Below, piece by piece: positions 26,569-34,420 of a DNA stretch of 64,000 bases (positions are counted from its first letter, which is position 1; every line of letters starts with the position of its first letter). The translations under genes were made by a program, and so were the position numbers. The stretch lies in the NCBI RefSeq assembly GCF_009834025.1, contig NZ_CP047156.1, forward strand, positions 3,122,067 to 3,186,066, written 5' to 3'. The notes under the pieces are model-generated. The model ran no database searches. It was not told where the DNA came from and saw nothing but the letters and a program-made list of their open reading frames with translations. Source of the DNA: Epidermidibacterium keratini. Its GTDB lineage: Bacteria > Actinomycetota > Actinomycetes > Mycobacteriales > Antricoccaceae.

Positions 26569-27935
26569 GCGCGCCGGTGACCGCACCCCCAGACGCCTCA
26601 GCCGAGTCCAGCGCCGCCCTCAAGCGCCAGCGGTGGCGGAGCTTCTGGCTCACCCTCGCCGCCCCGGTCGCGGCTTTCATCTTCGCGATGATCGTGGTCG
26701 CGATCGTCGTACTCGCCTCGGGCCGCTCCATCGGCGATGTCTTCGGCAGCATCGGCAGCACGATGGAGCAGGGCCGCAACATCGTCGACGTCCTCAACCG
26801 GACGACGATGTACTACATCGCCGCGCTCGCGGTCGCCGTCGGGTTCAAGATGAACCTCTTCAACATCGGCGTCGAGGGGCAATACCGCCTCGCCGCGCTC
26901 GTGGCCGCCTGGGTCGGCGCCTCCGTCAACGGCCTGCCCTTCCCGCTGCACGTCATCGTCATCTTGCTGGCGGCGATGCTGACCGGCGCCCTCTGGGCCG
27001 GAATCGCCGGCATCCTCAAGGTCACGCGCGGTGTCAGCGAGGTCATCTCGACCATCATGCTGAACGCGATTTCCGCTGCCATGATTGGCTTCTTGCTCCG
27101 TGACGGCGGGTTCAGCCCCGACCCGGCGGGCCGGCGGCCCTCGACCGCGCCGATCGACGAGTCGGGCTGGTTCCCGAGCCTCAACTGGCTGGTCGACCCG
27201 ATCCTCGACGCGCTCGGCTTCCGTCCGCCGCCGGCATCGAGCAACACCTACGGCTTCCTGCTCGTAGCGATCGTGCTCGGAATCCTCTACGCGGTGATGC
27301 TTAACCGCACGCGGTTCGGCTACGACCTGCGCGCATCGGGCGCCAACCAGTCGGCCGCGCAGGCCAGCGGCGTCAACTCCAAGCGCATGACCGTCTACGC
27401 CATGCTGATCTCCGGTGCGATCGCCGGACTGGTCGGCATGGGCGAGCTGCTCGGCGGTCGCCAGCACGCCTTCACCGAGAACTTCGTGACCGGCGTCGGG
27501 TTTACCGGCATCTCGGTCGCGCTGCTCGGACGCAACAACCCGGTCGGCATGTTCTTTGCCTCGATGGTGTGGGCGTTCTTGGACATCTCCACCCGCGGCT
27601 TCCAGATCATCGGGATCTCCAACAAGCTTGCCGCAATCATGCAGGCCGTCGTACTCATCGCGGTCGTCATCGCCTACACCGTCGTCTCGCGGCGCACCAA
27701 GGCCGCCGAGGCCCGGTCTGTCGCAGCGAGTACGCCGGGCGCCGTCGCCGATGGCGCCGGTGAGCCGCTGCCGACGACGTCGAGCGCGTCATCGTCGAGC
27801 GCGACGCCGGCCGCCGAGGGGTCTTCGCCCGCGCAAAGACCTGACACCGCAGCGGGTTCTGATCCGCCAGGTGATCCAGACGGCTCAGACGGCTCGCGAC
27901 GCAACGACGGCTCGAGTGAGGGGGATGCGCGATGA
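26565..27935 (+). CDS. Nucleoside ABC importer permease 1
   Basis: BPD-transp-2 family permease, 456 residues with about nine membrane segments. Motifs include FKMNLFNIGVEGQYRLAALV and GFTGISVALLGRNNPVGMFF, seen in NupB-like permeases. After the last helix (VVLIAVVIAYTVVSRRTK) comes a disordered Ser/Ala/Pro/Asp-rich tail of about 75 residues, predicted cytoplasmic, not usual in the family. ATGA overlaps on both sides bind it tightly into the operon. Confidence 0.9.
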   Translation: MSAPVTAPPDASAESSAALKRQRWRSFWLTLAAPVAAFIFAMIVVAIVVLASGRSIGDVFGSIGSTMEQGRNIVDVLNRTTMYYIAALAVAVGFKMNLFNIGVEGQYRLAALVAAWVGASVNGLPFPLHVIVILLAAMLTGALWAGIAGILKVTRGVSEVISTIMLNAISAAMIGFLLRDGGFSPDPAGRRPSTAPIDESGWFPSLNWLVDPILDALGFRPPPASSNTYGFLLVAIVLGILYAVMLNRTRFGYDLRASGANQSAAQASGVNSKRMTVYAMLISGAIAGLVGMGELLGGRQHAFTENFVTGVGFTGISVALLGRNNPVGMFFASMVWAFLDISTRGFQIIGISNKLAAIMQAVVLIAVVIAYTVVSRRTKAAEARSVAASTPGAVADGAGEPLPTTSSASSSSATPAAEGSSPAQRPDTAAGSDPPGDPDGSDGSRRNDGSSEGDAR

Positions 27936-29449
27936 CCGGGCCCAGCCAGACCGCGCTCATCGAGACGCCCACGGGCGAAGCGCCCAAGCGCAAGCGTTCG
28001 CGCAAGTCCAAGTGGCTGCTCATCGCGGCCGTGTTCGTCGCCTTCTGCCTGGTGCGGTGGGCGACCGATGCCAGCCAGTTCACCTCGAGCGGGTCGGTGC
28101 AGGCCGCGCTCGTGCTCACGATCCCGATCGCGATGGCCGGTCTTGCCGGCCTGTGGTCCGAACGCGCGGGCATCGTCAACATCGGTCTTGAGGGCATGCT
28201 GATCGCCGGCACCATCTTCGGTGCGTGGCTCGGTGTCGCTGCCGGACCATGGGTCGGCGTACTCGGTGGAATCCTCGGTGGCGCGCTGTTTGGGCTGATC
28301 CACGCCGTCGCGACCGTGACCTTTGGCGTCGACCAGATCGTCTCCGGTGTCGCGATCAACATCCTCGCGGTCGGTGTCGCGGGCCTGCTCGCCGAGCTGC
28401 TGTTTCCGGAGTCCAACGGCAAGCAGTCGCCCGGCCCCGGGCAGATCACCAAGATCACGCTGCCGTGGAACGACGCGCTGAACTCCCTACAGGCTAAGGG
28501 AATTCCCGTCATCTCCGACCTCGCCGGCATCATCTCGGGCATGACCACGAGCCTGAGCCTGCTGACCATCGTGTGCCTGCTGCTGTTTCCGCTGACCTGG
28601 TGGATCCTGTGGCGCACGGCGTGGGGTCTGCGGGTCCGCTCGGCCGGTGAGAACCCGAAGGCCGCCGAGACGCTCGGCGTCAACGTCTACAAGATGAAGT
28701 ACCTCGCCGTCATCCTCTCCGGTGCGATCGGCGGGCTCGGCGGTGCCTACCTCATCACGGTCAGTGCGCAGGGCTACCTGGAAAATCAGACCGGCGGCAA
28801 GGGCTACATCGGCCTGGCCGCAATGATCTTCGGTAACTGGACGCCGTCCGGGACGCTGCTGGGCAGCTTGCTGTTTGGCTACTCGACAGCCGTTAACCAG
28901 CGCTCGGACCTGTCGGCCTCGACCGCGATCGTCGTACTCGCGGCGATCGGCCTGGCAGTGCTGCTGGTGCTCGAGCTGCGCAAGCTGGCCACCCGACGCG
29001 GTGAGGTCGCCGTCAAGCGGTCCTCGCAGCGCACGACGGTCATCTTCACGTGCGCCCTGGTCGCGGTTTCGCTGGTGTCGCTGGTCTTTGCCGGGATCAA
29101 CTTGCTCTCGCAGGGCCAGTTCATCCCCGACAGCCCGGAAAACACAACGCTGGGCAAGGTGGGCGTGATCGTGCTCGTCGGTGTGGTCATGGTGCTGTTT
29201 GCCGGGATCGCCTACTACGGCGTGCAGGCGATCCGCGCGACCGTCGCGCACGCGCAGACCTCGGCCAACCTCCCGGCGTACGTCGCCGGCTATGCGCTGT
29301 TTGCGTGGATGTGGCTGTCGGGCACCGGAATCCCGCAGTCGTTCAAGAGCGCTATCCCCAACATCATCACGCTGCTGGTGCTGACGTTTGCCTCGCAGCG
29401 ACTGCGGATGCCGGCCGCGGACGGCCTGGTCTACCGGCGCGGGGAGTAG
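27932..29449 (+). CDS. Nucleoside ABC importer permease 2
   Basis: Second BPD-transp-2 permease, 505 residues, longer than the usual 300-350. The core has SERAGIVNIGLEGMLIAGTI and GYIGLAAMIFGNWTPSGTLL, typical of NupC-like subunits. Beyond the core are a cytoplasmic segment (ATRRGEVAVKRSSQRTT) and three or four extra predicted helices up to residue about 495. Pairs with permease 1 to form the channel. Three bases separate its stop from the cdd start. Confidence 0.9.
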   Translation: MTGPSQTALIETPTGEAPKRKRSRKSKWLLIAAVFVAFCLVRWATDASQFTSSGSVQAALVLTIPIAMAGLAGLWSERAGIVNIGLEGMLIAGTIFGAWLGVAAGPWVGVLGGILGGALFGLIHAVATVTFGVDQIVSGVAINILAVGVAGLLAELLFPESNGKQSPGPGQITKITLPWNDALNSLQAKGIPVISDLAGIISGMTTSLSLLTIVCLLLFPLTWWILWRTAWGLRVRSAGENPKAAETLGVNVYKMKYLAVILSGAIGGLGGAYLITVSAQGYLENQTGGKGYIGLAAMIFGNWTPSGTLLGSLLFGYSTAVNQRSDLSASTAIVVLAAIGLAVLLVLELRKLATRRGEVAVKRSSQRTTVIFTCALVAVSLVSLVFAGINLLSQGQFIPDSPENTTLGKVGVIVLVGVVMVLFAGIAYYGVQAIRATVAHAQTSANLPAYVAGYALFAWMWLSGTGIPQSFKSAIPNIITLLVLTFASQRLRMPAADGLVYRRGE

Positions 29450-29452
29450 CCG

Positions 29453-29860
29453 GTGAGCGAGACCGTCGACTGGGACCAGCTGCAGGAGGCGGCGCGCGCG
29501 GCGCTGGCGCACGCGTATGCGCCGTACTCGCAGTTCCCGGTGGGAGTCGCGGGACTGGTCGACGACGGGCGGATCGTCGTTGGCTGCAACGTCGAGAATG
29601 CCTCCTATGGCTTGGGTCTGTGCGCGGAGTGTGGGATGGTGAGCGCCTTGCATGCCTCCGGAGGGGGCCGGCTCCTCGCGGTTTACTGCGTCGATGCCGA
29701 GGGCGGACCGCTCATGCCGTGCGGACGGTGCCGGCAGCTGCTGTGGGAGCACGGCGGCCCGCAATGCCTGGTGATGAGCACCCGCGGGCCCATGCTGATG
29801 AGTGATGTGTTGCCGGATGCCTTTGGTGGCGAGGATCTAGAGCGAATCGCACAGCGGTAG
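29453..29860 (+). CDS. cdd: Cytidine deaminase
   Basis: Converts cytidine and deoxycytidine to uridine and deoxyuridine. 135 residues, the usual size of the homotetrameric form. Zinc site: CAECGMVSA (Cys-Ala-Glu with the proton-shuttle Glu) and PCGRCRQLL (two Cys ligands), plus the substrate segment GCNVENASYGLGL. Start is GTG at 29453, directly after the permease. It feeds uridines to phosphorolysis and so links uptake to salvage. Confidence 0.95.
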   Translation: MSETVDWDQLQEAARAALAHAYAPYSQFPVGVAGLVDDGRIVVGCNVENASYGLGLCAECGMVSALHASGGGRLLAVYCVDAEGGPLMPCGRCRQLLWEHGGPQCLVMSTRGPMLMSDVLPDAFGGEDLERIAQR

Positions 29861-29887
29861 CGGGGGTAGTGATGCACGGGGGTTGTG

Positions 29888-31168
29888 ATGAGTGACTTCG
29901 ATGCCGTGGACGTGATTCGGGCCAAACGTGACGGCCGCGCACTGAGCGATGGCGAGATCGACTGGGTCGTCGCGGCGTACACCGACGGACGCGTCGCCGA
30001 CGAGCAGATGTCGGCGCTGCTGATGGCGATCTACCTCAACGGCATGGAAGACCGCGAGATCAGCCGGTGGACCGAGGCGATGATCCGCAGCGGCGAGCGC
30101 ATGGTCCTCGACGTCGACCGGCCCACCACCGACAAGCACAGCACGGGCGGGGTCGGCGACAAGATCACCCTGCCGCTCGCCCCGCTCGTCGCCGCGTGCG
30201 GCGCCGTCGTGCCCCAGCTGTCCGGACGCGGGCTCGGCCACACCGGCGGCACGCTCGACAAGCTCGAGTCCATCCCTGGCTGGCGTGCCCAGCTCACCTC
30301 CGAGGAGTATCGCGCGCAGCTGCGGGACGTGGGCGCCGTCATCTGCGCCGCCGGCGACACGCTCGCGCCCGCGGACAAGAAGCTCTACGCGCTGCGCGAT
30401 GTGACCGGCACCGTCGATGCGATTCCGCTCATCGCCAGCTCGATCATGAGCAAGAAGATCGCCGAGGGCGCGCAGGCGCTGACCCTCGACGTGAAGTTCG
30501 GATCCGGCGCCTTCATGCGCGAGTACATCGATGCTGAGCGCCTGGCCTACACGATGGTGCGGCTTGGGTCGGATGCCGGCGTGATCACGACGGCACTGCT
30601 GACGTCGATGGACGCCCCGCTTGGCCGCAGCGCCGGCAACGCGCTGGAGGTCGCCGAGGCGCTCGACGTACTCGCCGGGGGAGGCCCGCCGGATGTCGTC
30701 GAGCTGACCCTGGCTCTCGCGCGCGAGATGCTCGCCTCCGTGGGGATCGATCGCGACCCGGCCGACGTGCTCGCCAGCGGCGGTGCCATGGACAAGTGGC
30801 GGGAGATGATCGCCGCGCAGGGTGGCGACCCGGCGGCGCCGCTGCCGGTCGCACGCGAGACTCACACGGTCGTGGCCTCGGAGAGCGGCGTACTCACCGG
30901 GATGGACGCCTACGCCGTCGGCATCGCCGCGTGGCGCCTCGGCGCCGGGCGCGCCCGCAAGGAAGACGCGGTCAGTGCCACGGCGGGCGTGACCTGGCAC
31001 GCGGTCGTCGGCGACCGGATCGTCAAAGACCAGCCGATCTTTACCTTGCATAGCGACGATCCGGGGCGGTTTGGCCGCGCGTTGGAGGCACTTGAGGGTG
31101 CCCTGCGGATCGAGATCGACCAGCAGTTCACCGCGCCGCCGCTGATTCGCGAGACCATCCGCGGCTAG
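29888..31168 (+). CDS. deoA: Thymidine phosphorylase
   Basis: Phosphorolysis of thymidine or deoxyuridine to base plus deoxyribose-1-phosphate. 426 residues. Phosphate and substrate motifs: DKHSTGGVGDKITLPLAP and the family signature SGRGLGHTGGTLDKLESI, then SIMSKKIAEGAQALTLDVK. The ATG at 29888 is one codon after an in-frame GTG. Last gene of the uptake/salvage operon; a dispersed repeat follows its stop. The cdd-deoA pair also occurs in the M. tuberculosis Rv3314c-Rv3315c neighbourhood. Confidence 0.95.
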   Translation: MSDFDAVDVIRAKRDGRALSDGEIDWVVAAYTDGRVADEQMSALLMAIYLNGMEDREISRWTEAMIRSGERMVLDVDRPTTDKHSTGGVGDKITLPLAPLVAACGAVVPQLSGRGLGHTGGTLDKLESIPGWRAQLTSEEYRAQLRDVGAVICAAGDTLAPADKKLYALRDVTGTVDAIPLIASSIMSKKIAEGAQALTLDVKFGSGAFMREYIDAERLAYTMVRLGSDAGVITTALLTSMDAPLGRSAGNALEVAEALDVLAGGGPPDVVELTLALAREMLASVGIDRDPADVLASGGAMDKWREMIAAQGGDPAAPLPVARETHTVVASESGVLTGMDAYAVGIAAWRLGAGRARKEDAVSATAGVTWHAVVGDRIVKDQPIFTLHSDDPGRFGRALEALEGALRIEIDQQFTAPPLIRETIRG

Positions 31169-31179
31169 GGCGCCTTGCG

Positions 31180-31228
31180 GGCGGTTTCGACGGACGGCCT
31201 CGTTCCTCGGCCTGCTCAACCACCGAGT
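31180..31228. repeat. Dispersed intergenic repeat, copy D (short)
   Basis: GCGGTTTCGACGGACGGCC, then TCGTTCCTCGGCCTGCTCAA and CCACCGAG. A degenerate copy just after deoA, where it may mark the 3' end of the operon. Confidence 0.75.
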
Positions 31229-31295
31229 TGGGGGCTCGGCTACCGAGGCGCGGGTCACGGGGGCGCGAGGTGTACCTTCGTCGGGGTATCGCGAG

Positions 31296-32198
31296 GTGTG
31301 GAGGCGCGGGTTGAACGACCTGGCAGTGGCAACTTCTGAGCTGGTCAAGACGTACTCGCAGCGCAAACGCGAAGTACGCGCGGTCGACGGTCTCGACCTT
31401 CAGATCCGGCACGGTGAGGTGTTCGGCCTGCTCGGCCCGAACGGGGCGGGCAAGTCCACCACCGTCGAGATCCTTGAGGGCTATCGCGATCGCACTTCCG
31501 GAGATGTCTCCGTGCTCGGTGAGGATCCGCAGCGCGCCGGCACCGGCTGGCGCTCGAAGATCGGCATCGTGCTGCAGCAGACCCGCGACCTCGCCGACCT
31601 CAGTGTGCGTGAGTCGCTCGAGTCGTTTGCCGCGTTCTACCGAAATCCCCGCCCTGTCAGCGAAGTTCTGGAGCTCGTCGGGCTCGCCGAGCGGGCCGAC
31701 GTCCACGGCTCGGCGCTGTCGGGCGGACTGCGCAGGCGCCTGGACGTGGGACTCGGCATCATCGGCCGGCCCGAGCTGCTCTTCCTCGACGAGCCGACCA
31801 CCGGCTTCGATCCGGACGCACGCCGCCAGTTCTGGGCGCTCATCGAACAGCTCAATGCCGAGGGTACGACGATCCTGCTGACCTCCCACTACCTCGACGA
31901 GGTCGAAGCGCTGGCTCACCGGGTCGGGGTCATCGCCGGGGGCCGGCTGCTCGAGGTCAACACCCCGGACCGGCTCGGTGGGCGCGGGGAGGCCGATGCG
32001 ATCGTCTCCTATCGCGACGCCGACGGCCAGCTGCAGAGGCGGCACACCGATACCCCGGGCGAGACCGTCGCGGCGCTGTTTGCCACCCACGGCGAACCGA
32101 TCGACCTGACGGTGCACCGTCCGACGCTTGAGGATGTGTATCTACAGATGATCGGCGCCGCAGACGACTCTCGTGACGAGGAGACCGCCGATGTCTGA
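31296..32198 (+). CDS. ABC-type (drug/antibiotic) exporter ATPase
   Basis: 300-residue DrrA-like ATPase. Walker A GPNGAGKSTT, LSGGLRRRLDVGLGIIG as signature, Walker B LLFLDEPTTGFDPDARR and a switch His in LLTSHYLDEVEALAHR. A C-terminal regulatory extension follows. The start is uncertain: GTG at 31296 or TTG at 31311, or GTG at 31326 just before the first beta strand. It overlaps the permease gene by 8 bases. The exported substrate is unknown. Confidence 0.9.
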   Translation: MWRRGLNDLAVATSELVKTYSQRKREVRAVDGLDLQIRHGEVFGLLGPNGAGKSTTVEILEGYRDRTSGDVSVLGEDPQRAGTGWRSKIGIVLQQTRDLADLSVRESLESFAAFYRNPRPVSEVLELVGLAERADVHGSALSGGLRRRLDVGLGIIGRPELLFLDEPTTGFDPDARRQFWALIEQLNAEGTTILLTSHYLDEVEALAHRVGVIAGGRLLEVNTPDRLGGRGEADAIVSYRDADGQLQRRHTDTPGETVAALFATHGEPIDLTVHRPTLEDVYLQMIGAADDSRDEETADV

Positions 32199-33054
32199 GT
32201 CCGCGGCGTCGACGCGCGCTGCCGAGATGACGACGACCCGCACCGAGCCGCACGTGGCCGGCGCGGGGTCGGCGTACCGCGCGCGCATCAGCGCAGAGCT
32301 GCGGTCATTCTTCCGCCAGCGTGAGTCGGTCGTATTCACCCTGGTGTTTCCCGTCGTGTTGCTCGTGCTGTTCGGGCTCATCCTCGGCGGGCGCAGCGAA
32401 GTCACGCCGGGTGTGTCCTTTACCCAGTACTTCGTGGCCGGCATGATCGCGGCCGGCGTACTCGCCTCGAGCTTCCAGAACCTTGCCATCATGATCCCGA
32501 TCGAACGCGACACCGGGCTGCTCAAGCGGCTGCGAGGCACGCCGATGCCGAAGTCTGCCTATTTCATCGGCAAAGTCGTGCAGGTCATCGTCGTGTGTGT
32601 CGTCGAGATCGTGTTGCTGCTGGTCGTTGGAATGCTGCTGTTTGACGTCAGTTTGCCTGCCACGCCGACAAAGTGGCTGGTTTTCATCGGCGTCGTACTG
32701 CTCGGTACGGCCTCATGCACCCTGCTGGGGATCGCGTTTTCGTCCGTCCCGAAGTCAGGCCGTGGCGCACCGGCCATGGTCACCCCGATCGCGCTGATCC
32801 TGCAGTTCATCTCTGGGGTTTTCTTCGTCTTCACGCTGCTACCGGCATGGCTGCAGATCGTGGCGTCGCTCTTTCCGCTGAAGTGGATGACGCAGGGGAT
32901 GCGCTACGTCTTCCTGCCCGACAGCGCGAAGGCCGCCGAGGCCGCCGGCGAGTGGGAGCTCGGCACGATCTTCCTCGTGCTCGGCGCGTGGACCGTGGTG
33001 GGCCTTGCGCTGTGCGCGCTGACGTTCCGGTGGCGCAGCCGCACCGACGGATAG
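32191..33054 (+). CDS. ABC-2 exporter permease (DrrB-like)
   Basis: 287-residue membrane subunit partnering the ATPase. It has a variable polar N-terminus, a cytoplasmic helix (AELRSFFRQRESVVF) and six membrane segments; the FIGKVVQVIVVCVVEIVLLL and SGVFFVFTLLPAWLQ regions fit the ABC-2/DrrB family. The ATG at 32191 overlaps the ATPase stop. No regulator lies next to the pair, so substrate and induction cannot be inferred. Confidence 0.9.
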   Translation: MSESAASTRAAEMTTTRTEPHVAGAGSAYRARISAELRSFFRQRESVVFTLVFPVVLLVLFGLILGGRSEVTPGVSFTQYFVAGMIAAGVLASSFQNLAIMIPIERDTGLLKRLRGTPMPKSAYFIGKVVQVIVVCVVEIVLLLVVGMLLFDVSLPATPTKWLVFIGVVLLGTASCTLLGIAFSSVPKSGRGAPAMVTPIALILQFISGVFFVFTLLPAWLQIVASLFPLKWMTQGMRYVFLPDSAKAAEAAGEWELGTIFLVLGAWTVVGLALCALTFRWRSRTDG

Positions 33055-33138
33055 CGCCCGCCGCCGAGGCCTGGGACTCGACGGACTGTGAGTATTTCCT
33101 TTATGGCCTGCGAGGTGGTGGGACCTGTGGACGGGTGT

Positions 33139-33853
33139 TTACGAGGGGACGGGGATTGCTGGCGCGACGCGTGCCGAGCCGATGCCACGGTCTGGTTTGC
33201 CCAGCCGGTAACGGACGCGGGACTTGAGTATGGTTCCCGACTGGGCGAGACCATCGACTAAGTCTTCGCCAGCGAACAGAGTGAATGTCCACTTGTCGTT
33301 GGCCTCGCAGTCCGGAAGGAAGCGGTCCCCGGACTGGAGCACGCGGGCACCCCAGAGCTGGCGCGTCATGGCCGCCCGCACGTCCGTGTCGGCGACCGTG
33401 AAGCCGTCCTCTTCGGCGGCGTCGATCGTCTGGTAGCTCCCGAGCGCCCACGCCATACTTGCCGACGCACGTCACGAAGAACCTGCCGTCCGAGCCATCC
33501 GGGACCAGGTCGACTCCAGCGTCCAAACGATCATCGACGACATCCTCGATCAGGTCCTCGCGCTGGATCCGTCGAACAGTGGCATCCATGGATGCGCGGG
33601 TATCGAGCGACTGTGTCGCGGGCACGAACAGGAGCCCGAGTTCGACATCCTGCGCGAACCGCTTCTCGACCATCCAGTCGCCGAGCTCTTCGCTGAGGTC
33701 GTGAACGCGGGCCCACCAACGCGATCCCTGGCCTGCCAAGAACCGCCTGGGATCGATCGGCAGGCGATCCCGCACATTGGGGATCAGCACCCACCCGCTC
33801 GCCCGGAAGCGGGCCAATTCGCGGTCTCGCAATAACTCCGAGTGGGCGGTCAT
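33139..33853 (-). pseudogene. Unknown protein gene interrupted by a frameshift
   Basis: The 5' part (from the ATG at 33853, MTAHSELLRDRELARFRASG) is protein-like for about 130 residues up to FFVTCVGK. That frame then becomes Arg-rich and unlike protein, while another frame continues sensibly as MAWALGSYQTIDAAEEDGFT and ends at 33139. Joining them gives about 237 residues. The shift lies near 33450-33460; no slippery heptamer is visible, so it looks like a one-base insertion or two-base loss, or a sequencing error. The family is not recognised. The start overlaps the upstream small gene as ATGA. Confidence 0.6.
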
Positions 33854-34140
33854 ACCTGGACAACGACGGTCTCGTACACCGCTTCGAGCTCCGTGGACTC
33901 AACAACGTCGTGGAGCCGCTCGACCGAGTCCGGACGCACGAGACGTGGCATCGCCTCGGTGAACTGGTCCATCGACCCATCGAACCTGATAATGGTCACG
34001 ACCCGGCGGTTGTTCGCCGGATCGACCGCGACCTCGACTTCCGCCGGATACTTCTCGCCTGTGGTCGGCTTCCATGCAGCCACCAGGTCGGACAGCGTTG
34101 CCTCGGCCCGAAGAACCCGACTAAATACGGCAACGATCAT
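33850..34140 (-). CDS. Small unknown protein, possible ferredoxin-like (ABM-type) fold
   Basis: 96-residue soluble protein preceded by a near-perfect ribosome site (GGAGGTGATT). Its pattern, an opening strand IVAVFSRVLRAEATLSDL, a middle strand pair NNRRVVTIIRFDG, a helix and a final EAVYETVVVQV strand, would suit a small alpha/beta barrel subunit such as ABM-domain proteins; this is a guess. An in-frame GTG at 34143 is an alternative start. It is translationally coupled to the frameshifted gene, so the two proteins probably act together. Confidence 0.6.
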   Translation of the reverse strand: MIVAVFSRVLRAEATLSDLVAAWKPTTGEKYPAEVEVAVDPANNRRVVTIIRFDGSMDQFTEAMPRLVRPDSVERLHDVVESTELEAVYETVVVQV

Positions 34141-34320
34141 CACGAATCACCTCCGCAGGCCACGATACGGAAGGCATCCGACAACGTGTCCTGTCGTGGG
34201 ACGGGCCGACGAGGATCTCACGCGGCCGATGCTCGCCGGCGTCGCGCCGATCGAGGCCAACAGCGGGCAGACCGCCACGAGTCGCCGGCGGTTCACCGCT
34301 TGACACTTATAGGAGCGTCG

Positions 34321-34411
34321 GCGCTCGCCTAACGGCTCGCGCCTGCTGGACCACCGCAAAACCGGTGATCGAGCAGCGAGGAGCGCTAGCGACGAGCGGT
34401 TGTCGAGATCC
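34321..34411. repeat. Dispersed intergenic repeat, copy E
   Basis: GGCTCGCGCCTGCTGGACCACC faces the inverted GGTGATCGAGCAGCGAGGAG, which leads to CGCTAGCGACGAGCGG and TTGTCGAGATCCC. It makes up the right part of a 280-base gap in which I see no gene, and ends about 10 bases from the stop of the acidic-protein gene. Confidence 0.85.
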
Positions 34412-34420
34412 CGGGCGGGC

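Noticed and set aside
33440-33465. Programmed ribosomal frameshift in the split gene
   Set aside because: No slippery heptamer or shift-stimulating stop codon is visible at the junction; indel or sequencing error is simpler.
34144-34320. Small genes in the gap left of repeat copy E
   Set aside because: Only short Arg/Pro-rich frames without ribosome sites; I see nothing supportable there.
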